Source: Bacillus sp. NTK034 (GTDB lineage: Bacteria > Bacillota > Bacilli > Bacillales > Cytobacillaceae). From it: a stretch of 64,000 nt of DNA. Of this stretch, positions 25,862 to 33,605 are shown piece by piece. A program made the position numbers and the translations under genes. Position 1 is the first letter of the stretch. Every line of letters starts with the position of its first letter. Where the stretch lies: assembly GCF_017303275.1 (NCBI RefSeq), contig NZ_JAFKOJ010000001.1:992001-1056000 (forward strand). The letters run 5' to 3'. Below the pieces are notes generated by a model. That model saw only the letters and a list, made by a program, of their open reading frames with translations, made no database searches and was not told the origin of the DNA.

Positions 25862-26947
25862 ATGATTACTGTAAGTGCAGAAGGGCTGCAGAAATTTGTA
25901 CAGGACGCATTTATAAAAGTCGGGTTAAATAATGAAAACTCAAGGTTGGTTAGTGAGGTTTTAATAGATGCTGATCTGAGAGGAGTACATTCCCACGGGG
26001 TGCAAAATTTGCCTCGGTGGGCACGAGGGTTTTTAAAGGGGCATCTTCAGAAGGAAGTTAAATATGAAGATATGGACAAAGGACCCATTACAGTGATTGA
26101 TGGGCAAGGGAGCCTTGGAGTTCTTGCTTCTGATATCGCAATGAATGCAGCGATCAAACGGGCAGAAAAATACGGTATAGGTATTGTTGGAGTTAAAAAC
26201 AGCAGCCACTTCGGACCTGCTGCCTATTATACAAGGAAAGCACTGCACCATCATCAAATTGGATTTTGCACGACAAACGGTCCTGCGGTTATGGCTCCAT
26301 GGGGCGGAAAAGAGGCACTACTAAGCAATAATCCATTTTCTTACGCTATACCAGCTGGAGACGAACCCCCCATCGTACTTGATATGGCATGCAGTGTATC
26401 TGCCAGAGGAAGAATCAGAATGATGGCACGTGAAAATGAATCGTTGCCTGAAGGCTGGGCAATTACGAAAGATGGGGAACCTACAACTGATCCGCGTGAA
26501 GCAGTCGAGGGAACCGTATTGCCATTTGGAGGTTATAAAGGCTATGGAATAGCTGTGATTAACGAAATTTTATCTGCGGCATTAACAGGAGCGCTATTTT
26601 CTTTTGAAGTTGGAGGAATTTCTAAAGGGCCGGCTGAAAGTGAACTGCAGAACCATGAACAGGCTGCATGGGGCTGTGGACATGTCTTTGGTGCTATAAA
26701 TATAAACAGATTTGGAAATGGTGAAAACTTCCAGAGTAGAGTTGCCTATTTAAGCCGTACTTTACGGGGCTCCCCTAAAGCAAAAGGGCATGAAAGAATA
26801 TACTTACCGGGAGAAATAGAAGCTGAATTAAAGAAAAAAAGGGAAGTTGATGGAATTCCATTGAAGCAGACTACTGTTTCTCTAATTAATTCATTTGCCC
26901 GTGATGAAATCGGAATAAACCTACTGGAAGCATATTGTAATAACTGA
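25862..26947 (+). CDS. LDH2/MDH2-family NAD(P)-dependent 2-hydroxyacid dehydrogenase
   Basis: A 361-residue member of the malate/L-lactate/sulfolactate dehydrogenase family (LDH2). Landmarks are DLRGVHSHGVQNLPRW with the catalytic histidine, NSSHFGPAAYY, the TTNGPAVMAPWGGKEALLSN nucleotide-binding stretch and the GGYKGYGIAV loop. It interconverts an oxoacid and a hydroxyacid. AAAGGGGG lies upstream. With the RraA-like protein it could form a two-step route from an imported hydroxyacid to pyruvate, which is inference. It is the last gene before a 180-base gap. Confidence 0.85.
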   Translation: MITVSAEGLQKFVQDAFIKVGLNNENSRLVSEVLIDADLRGVHSHGVQNLPRWARGFLKGHLQKEVKYEDMDKGPITVIDGQGSLGVLASDIAMNAAIKRAEKYGIGIVGVKNSSHFGPAAYYTRKALHHHQIGFCTTNGPAVMAPWGGKEALLSNNPFSYAIPAGDEPPIVLDMACSVSARGRIRMMARENESLPEGWAITKDGEPTTDPREAVEGTVLPFGGYKGYGIAVINEILSAALTGALFSFEVGGISKGPAESELQNHEQAAWGCGHVFGAININRFGNGENFQSRVAYLSRTLRGSPKAKGHERIYLPGEIEAELKKKREVDGIPLKQTTVSLINSFARDEIGINLLEAYCNN

Positions 26948-27079
26948 GTCTATATATGAAACTTTATAATCTATATATAATAGAAGTAAGTAAACTTTAT
27001 AAAAATTAATTACCAGGGAAAATTTATTGCCTGGCCTTATTCATCCTCCACATTGAGTAAGGTTCAAATAATAAATTAA

Positions 27080-27091
27080 ATTGTCGACAAT
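27080..27091. promoter_or_regulatory. ATTGTCGACAAT palindrome before the amidohydrolase gene
   Basis: The 12-base perfect palindrome equals the core of the 34-base palindrome at 21818-21851. TATACT (27091-27096) overlaps its edge and may be a -10 box. This suggests the amidohydrolase-Rieske unit and the TRAP unit share a repressor. Confidence 0.65.
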
Positions 27092-27127
27092 ATACTTTAT
27101 AGCCTGTTATTTTTTGGAGGGGACTAT

Positions 27128-28225
27128 ATGGAAGCAAACAATAGGAAAAAAATTATCGATGCTGATGTACATCCTTGGATTAACGGGGATATTAAAGGCC
27201 TGCTGCCTTATTTAAGCAAATCTATGCAAAAAGTTTTCGATGGCAGGTTGTCATTACCTGATCACCCGCTGCGTCCGCCATTGGAAAAATCAACCTCCAT
27301 CAGACTTGATGCAAAACCCCCAGGTGGAGGTGCTGGTGGATCTGATCCAATCTATATGAGTGAAGTTTTGCTGGACCGGTACTATATTGAACATGCAATT
27401 CTAACTTCAGTACAGGCAGGGAAAATAGTTGTCTATCCCAATCCTATCGAAGCCACAGCATTAGCCAGGGCCTTTAATGATTATTTTATAAATGAATGGC
27501 TGACAGTAGACTCACGGTATAAATTGGCGATGTGTGTAGCAGTTCACGATCCGTTGAAAGCCGCAGAAGAAATTAGGCGAATTGGCCATGAAAAAGGAGT
27601 GGTTGCTGTCTTTATGCCTTTATTCAATATTTTAATGGGGAACAGCTACTATTTTCCTATTTATGAAGCTGCAGAAGAGCTGGGATTACCAATACTTATT
27701 CATCCTACAGGCACAGAAGGCGGCTTTTCAACAAGTGTTGCCATGGCTGGAGGTGTACCTTCCAGTTATATTGAAAGACATACAGATTTCCCTCAGATTG
27801 CATATGGAAATTTGGTTAGTATGGTATTTGAAGGAGTATTTGTGCGTTTCCCCAAACTAAAAGTCCTGGCCGCAGAATTTGGTTACAGCTGGGTTCCTTC
27901 CATTATGTGGAGAATGGATCAAAACTGGCGTAATTTCAGAAAGGAAGTTCCATGGCTTGAAAAGGAACCTAGTAAATACTTGTTAGATCATGTCCGTTTT
28001 ACCTCCCAGCCGGTAGAAGAGCCTGAAAAAGGAAAATATCTAATGCAGATTTTCGAAATGATGCATGCAGAGAAAACATTAATTTTTAGTACTGATTACC
28101 CGCATTGGGATAATGATTTTCCAGATAACACCTTTTCATCAATGCCCGACACATTAAAACAGAAAATATTTTATGATAATGCTGCTGAACTATTTAATTT
28201 AGATAAAGCAGGAGTTACCAAATAA
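27128..28225 (+). CDS. amidohydrolase family protein (COG2159/ACMSD-like)
   Basis: A 365-residue TIM-barrel metal-dependent hydrolase or decarboxylase of the amidohydrolase-2 family. It opens with IIDADVHPW, whose Asp13 and His15 fit the first metal-binding pair. The second histidine lies in ILIHPTGTEGG, and the C-terminal acid in IFSTDYPHWDND. Family members hydrolyse rings or decarboxylate aromatic acids. TTTTGGAGGGG precedes the ATG. A Rieske ferredoxin gene follows after 19 bases, a pairing often seen in aromatic or cyclic-compound clusters, but no oxygenase is visible here. Confidence 0.85.
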   Translation: MEANNRKKIIDADVHPWINGDIKGLLPYLSKSMQKVFDGRLSLPDHPLRPPLEKSTSIRLDAKPPGGGAGGSDPIYMSEVLLDRYYIEHAILTSVQAGKIVVYPNPIEATALARAFNDYFINEWLTVDSRYKLAMCVAVHDPLKAAEEIRRIGHEKGVVAVFMPLFNILMGNSYYFPIYEAAEELGLPILIHPTGTEGGFSTSVAMAGGVPSSYIERHTDFPQIAYGNLVSMVFEGVFVRFPKLKVLAAEFGYSWVPSIMWRMDQNWRNFRKEVPWLEKEPSKYLLDHVRFTSQPVEEPEKGKYLMQIFEMMHAEKTLIFSTDYPHWDNDFPDNTFSSMPDTLKQKIFYDNAAELFNLDKAGVTK

Positions 28226-28244
28226 TAAGGAGGTCACATAAGGG

Positions 28245-28598
28245 ATGGCATATTGTATAGGGGATCTTAACCAAATTCCGGAAGGAAAGGCACTGATCAC
28301 TGATTTAAATGGAACTTCTATCGGAGTCTTTTATGAAGATGGAAAAGTATATGCAGTTAGAAACGTTTGCCCCCATAAACTTGCACCAATATGTGAAGGT
28401 GCAGTATGCGGAACTATGCTTCCAAGTAAGCCTTCAGAGTTTGAGTTTGGTCTTGAAGGAAAAGTGTTGAGATGTCCATGGCATGGATGGGAGTTTAGCT
28501 TGGAGACAGGGGATGCACTTTTTGGCATAAGTAATAGAAAAGTTAAGACCTACCCTGTTCAGGTTAAAGATGGTATGATTTACGTAGAAATGGGATAG
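28245..28598 (+). CDS. Rieske [2Fe-2S] ferredoxin-like protein
   Basis: A 117-residue small Rieske protein. The cluster ligands are Cys42/His44 in VCPHKL and Cys77/His80 in RCPWHGWEF. The spacing between the pairs is longer than in many Rieske ferredoxins because of an inserted loop (GTMLPSKPSEFEFG), which is seen in some soluble Rieske proteins. It should pass single electrons. No oxygenase or reductase partner is encoded nearby, so its partner is unknown. AAGGAGGTCA lies upstream of the ATG. Confidence 0.88.
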   Translation: MAYCIGDLNQIPEGKALITDLNGTSIGVFYEDGKVYAVRNVCPHKLAPICEGAVCGTMLPSKPSEFEFGLEGKVLRCPWHGWEFSLETGDALFGISNRKVKTYPVQVKDGMIYVEMG

Positions 28599-28646
28599 TT
28601 AGTAACTTTCCAGAATCATACTGTTATAAGTGAGGAAACTAAAACA

Positions 28647-29297
28647 ATGAGCTTTGAAAATACAACATTATCACAGCGAATTTCTGAAGAAATAGCTATA
28701 AAAATTTCTGAGGGTGTCCTTAAACCGGGTGACAGGTTATTGGAATTAGAACTGACTGAAGAATTTGGCACCAGCAGAGCTCCAATCCGTGAAGCATTAT
28801 TCATTTTAGAGAAGGACGGAATTGTAGAGAGGGTACCCCGAAAAGGCGTCTTTGTAAAAAAAAGAACCAAAAAAGAGCTTCTTGATCTTTATGAAGTTGT
28901 GTACAGGTTATTAGAAATAGCCTTAACCAAACTGAATGATTCATGTACCGATGAACAATTGGAAGAAATTAGTGTTCTAATTATTAAAATGGGGGAAACA
29001 CTTGAAGGCAATAAGGTTAAGCAATGTTTTGACCTGCTCGAAGAATTACAAATGAATTTTTTTATCTTCTCTGGAAACACAGTTTTAAAAGATTTATATA
29101 TGAGAATTAATAGTCAATTGATTCCTTTTAGATATATTTCTCTTTCCTACCCTACCAGTATGGAACATTCAATAAGGGAATACAGCGAAATACTGAATGG
29201 CTTAAAAGAAAAAAATCAAAATAAAATACTTGATAGCTTAAAAAGGAAGGAAAAGCGGGCTCTGGCTATATTGGAGAAATTCGTAAACAACCAATGA
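28647..29297 (+). CDS. GntR-family regulator with degenerate FCD-type domain
   Basis: A 216-residue regulator. The winged helix is clear (ISEGVLKPGDRLLELELTEE, recognition helix SRAPIREALFILE, wing PRKGVFV). The C-terminal helical domain has the FCD layout but lacks the metal-site histidines: FFIFSG replaces the FH motif, REYSEIL the EH motif, and LKRKEKRAL the last histidine. It may therefore sense a larger or metal-free ligand. It is the likely reader of the ATTGTCGACAAT sites at 21.8 and 27.1 kb, inferred from position. GTGAGGAAAC gives a modest ribosome binding site. Confidence 0.88.
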   Translation: MSFENTTLSQRISEEIAIKISEGVLKPGDRLLELELTEEFGTSRAPIREALFILEKDGIVERVPRKGVFVKKRTKKELLDLYEVVYRLLEIALTKLNDSCTDEQLEEISVLIIKMGETLEGNKVKQCFDLLEELQMNFFIFSGNTVLKDLYMRINSQLIPFRYISLSYPTSMEHSIREYSEILNGLKEKNQNKILDSLKRKEKRALAILEKFVNNQ

Positions 29298-29390
29298 ACA
29301 ACAAACTAACATCCAGTTAAGACGTTCCTGATTATTTTTTGCCCAGAGCGTGACTTATTTACTTCCGTTAATACGGGGAGCGTGCTGAAA

Positions 29391-30278
29391 ATGAACGTTG
29401 GATTAATTGGTTTAGGAAATTTGGGCGGACGAATTGCCCGTCATTTAATAAAAAAAGGGTATAAACTATCTGTATATGATTTAGATCGGGGATTGTTACA
29501 AACTTTTGCAGAACTTGGTGCAATTACATATGAATTTCCCTCTGAGCTGGCAAGGAACAACGACTATGTTATTACTGTGCTGCCAAATGCCAAAATAGTT
29601 AAAAACGTAACTCTGGGTCCTAACGGGCTGTTATCCGGATTTTCAGGAGGAAGCACCTTAATTGACATGACTAGTTCCGTCCCGGAAATCACAAAAGAAG
29701 TTGGCAATGAGCTGCTGAAATATGATATCCATATGCTGGATGCCCCAGTAAGCGGGGGTGTTAAGAAAGCCGAAGATGGAACCCTGGCCATTATGGTTGG
29801 TGGAGACGAGGACGTTTTCTTGGATGCCTATCCTCTATTAAATGACATCGGCTCCAATGTAACACATGTTGGAGAATTAGGGGCAGGCCATACAATAAAA
29901 GCTCTTAACAATATGCTTTGTGCTGCTACTTTAGCCGCCACTGCAGAAGTCCTTGCCATTGGCACCAAGCTTGGCCTTAATCCCGAAAAGATGCTGGAAG
30001 TAATTAATACAAGCAGCGGGAGGAGCCACTCGAGTGAAATCAAATTTCCTCAGCAAGTAATATCAAGAAAATTTGATGTGGGCTTTACAATTGATTTAAT
30101 GTGTAAGGATCTTGCCATTGCCAGTGGTATAGCTCAAGGAGCAGAGGTGCCTGCATTTATTTCCAGCGCTGTGTTTCAAGTATGGCAATATGCAAAGTCT
30201 CAAGGCGGAGGGGAGATGGATCATACTGCGATTGCGAAATTTATAGAGGGAATGGCGGGTGTTGAGATTAAAGTGTGA
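29391..30278 (+). CDS. NAD(P)-dependent beta-hydroxyacid dehydrogenase (3-hydroxyisobutyrate/tartronate-semialdehyde type)
   Basis: A 295-residue two-domain dehydrogenase. It has the N-terminal Rossmann motif GLIGLGNLGGRIARHL, the substrate motif DAPVSGGVKKAEDGTLAIMV and the catalytic lysine in GAGHTIKALNNM. It oxidises or reduces a 3-hydroxyacid such as 3-hydroxyisobutyrate or glycerate. I use ATG 29391; GTG 29382 is too close to GGGGAG. A terminator follows. It lies directly after the GntR gene and may belong to the same regulated set. Confidence 0.88.
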   Translation: MNVGLIGLGNLGGRIARHLIKKGYKLSVYDLDRGLLQTFAELGAITYEFPSELARNNDYVITVLPNAKIVKNVTLGPNGLLSGFSGGSTLIDMTSSVPEITKEVGNELLKYDIHMLDAPVSGGVKKAEDGTLAIMVGGDEDVFLDAYPLLNDIGSNVTHVGELGAGHTIKALNNMLCAATLAATAEVLAIGTKLGLNPEKMLEVINTSSGRSHSSEIKFPQQVISRKFDVGFTIDLMCKDLAIASGIAQGAEVPAFISSAVFQVWQYAKSQGGGEMDHTAIAKFIEGMAGVEIKV

Positions 30279-30340
30279 AAATTAAAGTATATAGTAAATA
30301 GATTCTGAGTGCGTTTTTTAGCCAAAAGATATCTTATTAA

Positions 30341-30367
30341 AGCCCCTCTTTTGCAGGGGCTTTTTTC
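30341..30367 (+). terminator. intrinsic terminator
   Basis: AGCCCCT pairs with AGGGGCT across an eight-base loop and is followed by TTTTTT. It ends the unit containing the hydroxyacid dehydrogenase. Confidence 0.85.
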
Positions 30368-30494
30368 TATAGATAACCTTTCAATTAAAAAAAAATAGGA
30401 TTTAATCCTTTCTATTGGTCAGTTACTAAAGTAAGTTACAAAGCGATACTCTTGGGAAGGCATATTTCAATATTTAGAATAATCAATTTTTTAA

Positions 30495-30523
30495 TTGACG
30501 AAAAACTTTTTTATATATAAAAT
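30495..30523 (+). promoter_or_regulatory. sigma-A promoter of iclR with overlapping palindrome
   Basis: TTGACG (30495-30500), a 17-base spacer and TAAAAT (30518-30523) form a good sigma-A promoter. The spacer end and -10 box contain the perfect palindrome TTTTATATATAAAA (30509-30522). The same arrangement recurs at 31692 and 37873. Confidence 0.75.
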
Positions 30524-30627
30524 AATTATTAGAAGTAAATATATTAACTTTGCTTAGTTTATAGCTGCTTCTGTTATAAATTTACCAAATTTGTTAAGTC
30601 ACTACAACTTTGTCAGGAGGAAAGTCA

Positions 30628-31431
30628 ATGGAAAATAAATTAAGTGAAGCGGAAAGTAAAGGAAAGAGAAAATACAATGTTCCAGCAGTTGATAGCGCTT
30701 TCAAAATACTGGCGCTTTTAAGCAGAAAAAAATTTAATAAAAGCAATTTAACAGAAATTGCAAAAGCTACTTCTTTAACTCCGACAACATGTTATCGTAT
30801 CCTGCAGAAATTAGAGGAGCTTTCAATTGTTCGTTATGATAAAGGCTCAAAACGGTATAGCCTGGGACCTTATTTAGTTGTTCTTGGAGAAAGGGCAAAA
30901 GAAAATCTGTTTGATATTTCAGTTATTCTCCCTTATTTGGAAAAACTCTCTGAGCAAACTGGACTTACTACGTTTCTTGTTAATAGAATTGGCAAAAAGC
31001 GTTCCACGATATTGGCTAAAGTTGAAGGTGAAGAATTTGGAATTAACGTTTCAGTAGGAAGACATTTTTCAGTAGTTGATGGGGCATATGGAAAGTGTTT
31101 ATTAGCTTATATGGATGAAGAGGAATCAGATGAGTTATTACGAATGAATGATGGCCTGCGTAAGCTAAGTGAAGAAGAAATTATTGAATTAAAAGAAGAG
31201 CTGCCCGCTATACGAAAAAATGGATATGCTACTACATTTGGTGAGTACATTGAGGGTATCGTTGGTGTTTCAGCTCCCATTTTTAATAATGAGGAGAGTG
31301 TGGAAATGGCCATTGCGATTATTGGAATGACTGCCCAGCTGAAGGATCAGGATATTGGGAAGATGGGAGAGAAAATCAAAGGTGTTGCGACTGAAATCAG
31401 TATGAGATTAGGCGGAAACTTTCCGCAATAA
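30628..31431 (+). CDS. IclR-family transcriptional regulator
   Basis: A 267-residue IclR protein. An N-terminal helix-turn-helix (AVDSAFKILALLS, then LTPTTCYRILQKLEEL) is followed by the effector domain, with landmarks HFSVVDGAYGKCLLAYM, YATTFGEYIEGIVGVSAPIF and a C-terminal IGMTAQL. ATG 30628 follows TCAGGAGG; a TTG at 30610 is upstream of that site. It opens the large acyl-CoA cluster and probably controls its own promoter and the two similar ones before the SDR and TRAP genes. The effector is unknown. Confidence 0.92.
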   Translation: MENKLSEAESKGKRKYNVPAVDSAFKILALLSRKKFNKSNLTEIAKATSLTPTTCYRILQKLEELSIVRYDKGSKRYSLGPYLVVLGERAKENLFDISVILPYLEKLSEQTGLTTFLVNRIGKKRSTILAKVEGEEFGINVSVGRHFSVVDGAYGKCLLAYMDEEESDELLRMNDGLRKLSEEEIIELKEELPAIRKNGYATTFGEYIEGIVGVSAPIFNNEESVEMAIAIIGMTAQLKDQDIGKMGEKIKGVATEISMRLGGNFPQ

Positions 31432-31691
31432 TATAATGACAATTTAAGTACCTAGACAAATACTCATAAATTGTATTTGCATATTCTCCTTTTATTTTGG
31501 ATCAGCAAGAGTTTTGCCCACATCCAAAGTTTGAGGAGATTTTTTTTTGAATTTTGAATTGACTTTCTGGTAATATCCCCTATTGAAAATACGCTGTTCA
31601 ATTTTCCGGCCATAAAAAGACACAGCAAAATTCTCTTTAATACAGGTGATTTTCAATGGATTCCCACTAGTCCAAATTTTCTAAAATTTCA

Positions 31692-31720
31692 TTGACAAAA
31701 ACTTTTTTCTTATATAAAAT
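31692..31720 (+). promoter_or_regulatory. sigma-A promoter of the SDR/acyl-CoA operon
   Basis: TTGACA (31692), a 17-base spacer and TAAAAT (31715). The context TAAAATTTCATTGAC is shared with the promoter at 37873. The AT-rich stretch over the -10 is only partly palindromic here (TTTTCTTATATAAAA). Confidence 0.78.
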
Positions 31721-31734
31721 TTAATTAAGATAAA

Positions 31735-31748
31735 TGTAAGCCCTTTCT
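31735..31748. promoter_or_regulatory. cre-like site downstream of the SDR promoter
   Basis: TGTAAGCCCTTTCT matches the CcpA consensus TGWAARCGYTWWCW at 13 of 14 positions; the one mismatch is in the central CG. It starts 15 bases after the -10 box, near the transcription start. Confidence 0.5.
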
Positions 31749-31812
31749 TAGTGGTTTTCAACAAGCATCACTGTTTTAAATATCAAATAAAAATGGGATG
31801 GAGTGGAATTAG

Positions 31813-32553
31813 ATGAATCTGGAAGGAAAAGTTGCAGTAGTTACGGGAGCCGGACAGGGAATTGGAAGAGAAATTTCCTTGTTTTATGCAAAGCACGGAG
31901 CAAATGTTGTTGTTGGAGATTTAAACCTGGATTCTGCAGAACAGGTTGCCCATGAAATAGAAGAAATAGGAACTAAAGGTTTTGCACAGCAAGTTGATGT
32001 TGCCGAAAAAGAAAGTGCCCAAGGACTAATCCAAGCTGCAATCGACCATTTTGGTGATATTGACATTTTAGTAAATAATGCAGGGATTACTAGAGATGCT
32101 ATGCTACATAAAATGACGGAAGAGCAATTTAAACAAGTGTTGGATGTTCATATGAAAGGTACATTTCTGTGTATGCAGGCTGCCGCCGTCCATATGAGAC
32201 AAAAGCAAAAAGGAAAGATTGTAAATATTTCTTCCATTGCAGGAAAAGTCGGAAATATGGGTCAAGTAAATTATGCAGGAGCAAAAGCTGGTATTGTTGG
32301 CATGACAAAGGCTGCAGCGAAAGAGCTTGCTAAATTCCAAGTTAATGTAAATGCTGTTCAGCCTGGTTTTATCGATACTGACATGACACGTGCAGTCCCT
32401 GAGAAAGTTCGGCAGCTTAAAATTGCCGAAATACCTATGCAGAGGGTCGGCGAACCATTGGATATTGCTAAAGCTGTTCTTTTCCTAAGCTCTGATTATT
32501 CCGATTACATGACAGGGAATGTGCTCGAAGTAACCGGTGGAAGATTTATGTAG
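31813..32553 (+). CDS. short-chain dehydrogenase/reductase (FabG-like 3-hydroxyacyl-CoA dehydrogenase)
   Basis: A 246-residue classical SDR. It has the cofactor motif TGAGQGIG (11-18), NNAG, the catalytic Ser141 in NISSIAG, and Tyr154/Lys158 in YAGAK. Asp at the end of the second strand (VVVGDLN) favours NAD over NADP. In a beta-oxidation-like cluster it probably oxidises a 3-hydroxyacyl-CoA, matching the MaoC hydratases that follow. GGATGGAGTGG precedes the ATG. A 165-base gap without clear signals separates it from the MaoC genes. Confidence 0.9.
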   Translation: MNLEGKVAVVTGAGQGIGREISLFYAKHGANVVVGDLNLDSAEQVAHEIEEIGTKGFAQQVDVAEKESAQGLIQAAIDHFGDIDILVNNAGITRDAMLHKMTEEQFKQVLDVHMKGTFLCMQAAAVHMRQKQKGKIVNISSIAGKVGNMGQVNYAGAKAGIVGMTKAAAKELAKFQVNVNAVQPGFIDTDMTRAVPEKVRQLKIAEIPMQRVGEPLDIAKAVLFLSSDYSDYMTGNVLEVTGGRFM

Positions 32554-32718
32554 TATTTGTTTAGAAGATTTTAAGTTTTACATTATCCCAAAAATTGTTT
32601 GAGGTAAGTATAAATAAATTTTCAGAAGTGAATGCAGAATACTTAGATAATCATTTGGTCATTTACGATAATCTAATAGAAAAGCAGGTGAACAAAACTG
32701 AGTGCTGTCAAAGAGCTA

Positions 32719-33150
32719 ATGGGTTTGGAGCTTGCTCCATATACGTATTCAGTAGAAAAAGGAAAAATTAAAGAGTTGGCTGCGGCAATTGGTGATCCTA
32801 ATCCTATTTATTACGATGAGGATGCAGCAAGAAATGAAGGCTTTGATGGAATACCTATTCCATTAACCTTCCTCCAAGTGATTGATTTATGGGGTGGATA
32901 TAGTTTTGAGCAAAAATGCCAAATGCTAAATTTAAATCCGGTTAAAATCTTACACGGGGAACAAGGTTATCAATTTCTTAAAACAATATATGCGGGTGAT
33001 AAACTTACTGTTTCAGGCAAGGTTGCTGATGTTAAAGTCAAGCAAGGGTCCTCTGGAGGGATGAACCTGATTACTTTGGAATTTGAATATAGAAATCAGT
33101 TTAACGAACTGGTCGCCCGTTCTAGAAATGTAACAATTGAGCGGCATTAA
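32719..33150 (+). CDS. MaoC-like hydratase subunit, FAS1-type N-terminal hotdog
   Basis: A 143-residue hotdog protein of the MaoC N-terminal (FAS1-type dehydratase) family. It has IGDPNPIYYDEDAA, where catalytic MaoC domains carry D-x4-H; here the histidine is replaced by Tyr, so this is the non-catalytic, acyl-binding half. It should pair with the next protein as a heteromeric enoyl-CoA hydratase. ATG 32719 has only a weak ribosome binding site. An in-frame CTG at 32698, 7 bases after AGGTGA, would add seven residues (xSAVKEL) that resemble the usual N-terminus of the family. Confidence 0.85.
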   Translation: MGLELAPYTYSVEKGKIKELAAAIGDPNPIYYDEDAARNEGFDGIPIPLTFLQVIDLWGGYSFEQKCQMLNLNPVKILHGEQGYQFLKTIYAGDKLTVSGKVADVKVKQGSSGGMNLITLEFEYRNQFNELVARSRNVTIERH

Positions 33151-33173
33151 AAAACATTTTGGATGTGATATTC

Positions 33174-33593
33174 ATGTGGAAGTATTACGATGATTTGAAA
33201 GTTGGAGACCATTTTCCCAAAATTTTAAAGGAACCGATTTCCCGTGTTCAATTAGTGAAGTATGCTGGTGCTTCAGGAGATTTTAATCCCCTCCATACTG
33301 TTGAAAAAGCAGGTGAAAAAGCAGGGACCGGCATTATTGCACATGGAATGTTAATTATGGGAATGGCTGCACAAGGTGTAACCAGCTGGATTCCCCGCAT
33401 GTATGTTAATTCCCTTCAAATTCGCTTTCGGAGTATGACATTTCCCGGTGAGCGGATTCATGTTACTGGAAAGGTATTAGAAAAGAAGGAAAACAATCTA
33501 ATCGTAAGTGAAGTCATTGCTATGAATGACGAGGGTGAAGTTAAAGTATCTGGTACTTTTGAAGCCACATTGCCTTCAAAAATTGCACATTAA
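33174..33593 (+). CDS. MaoC-like (R)-enoyl-CoA hydratase, catalytic subunit
   Basis: A 139-residue MaoC hotdog protein with the hydratase-2 motif GDFNPLH (Asp36, His41) and the helix IIAHGMLIMG. It should hydrate a 2-enoyl-CoA, with the preceding protein forming the acyl pocket. ATG 33174 is used; an in-frame TTG at 33159 is less likely. Separate N- and C-type MaoC subunits side by side are known from the actinobacterial sterol side-chain hydratase (ChsH1/ChsH2). The substrate here is unknown. Confidence 0.88.
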   Translation: MWKYYDDLKVGDHFPKILKEPISRVQLVKYAGASGDFNPLHTVEKAGEKAGTGIIAHGMLIMGMAAQGVTSWIPRMYVNSLQIRFRSMTFPGERIHVTGKVLEKKENNLIVSEVIAMNDEGEVKVSGTFEATLPSKIAH

Positions 33594-33605
33594 GGAGGAA
33601 AAAGC

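Larger units (their letters stand above)
30279..30627 (+). other. 349-base intergenic region before iclR
   Basis: It holds the terminator at 30341-30367 and the promoter at 30495-30523. The rest is AT-rich and shows no ORF with a ribosome binding site and no other clear signal. Confidence 0.6.
31432..31812 (+). other. 381-base intergenic region before the SDR gene
   Basis: It holds the promoter at 31692-31720 and the cre-like site at 31735-31748. I see no terminator with a clear T-run and no ORF with a ribosome binding site in the first 250 bases. Confidence 0.6.

Noticed and set aside
27013-27034. CCAGG/CCTGG hairpin as terminator after the LDH2-type gene
   Set aside because: The stem is only five pairs with no T-run, too weak to support a terminator call.
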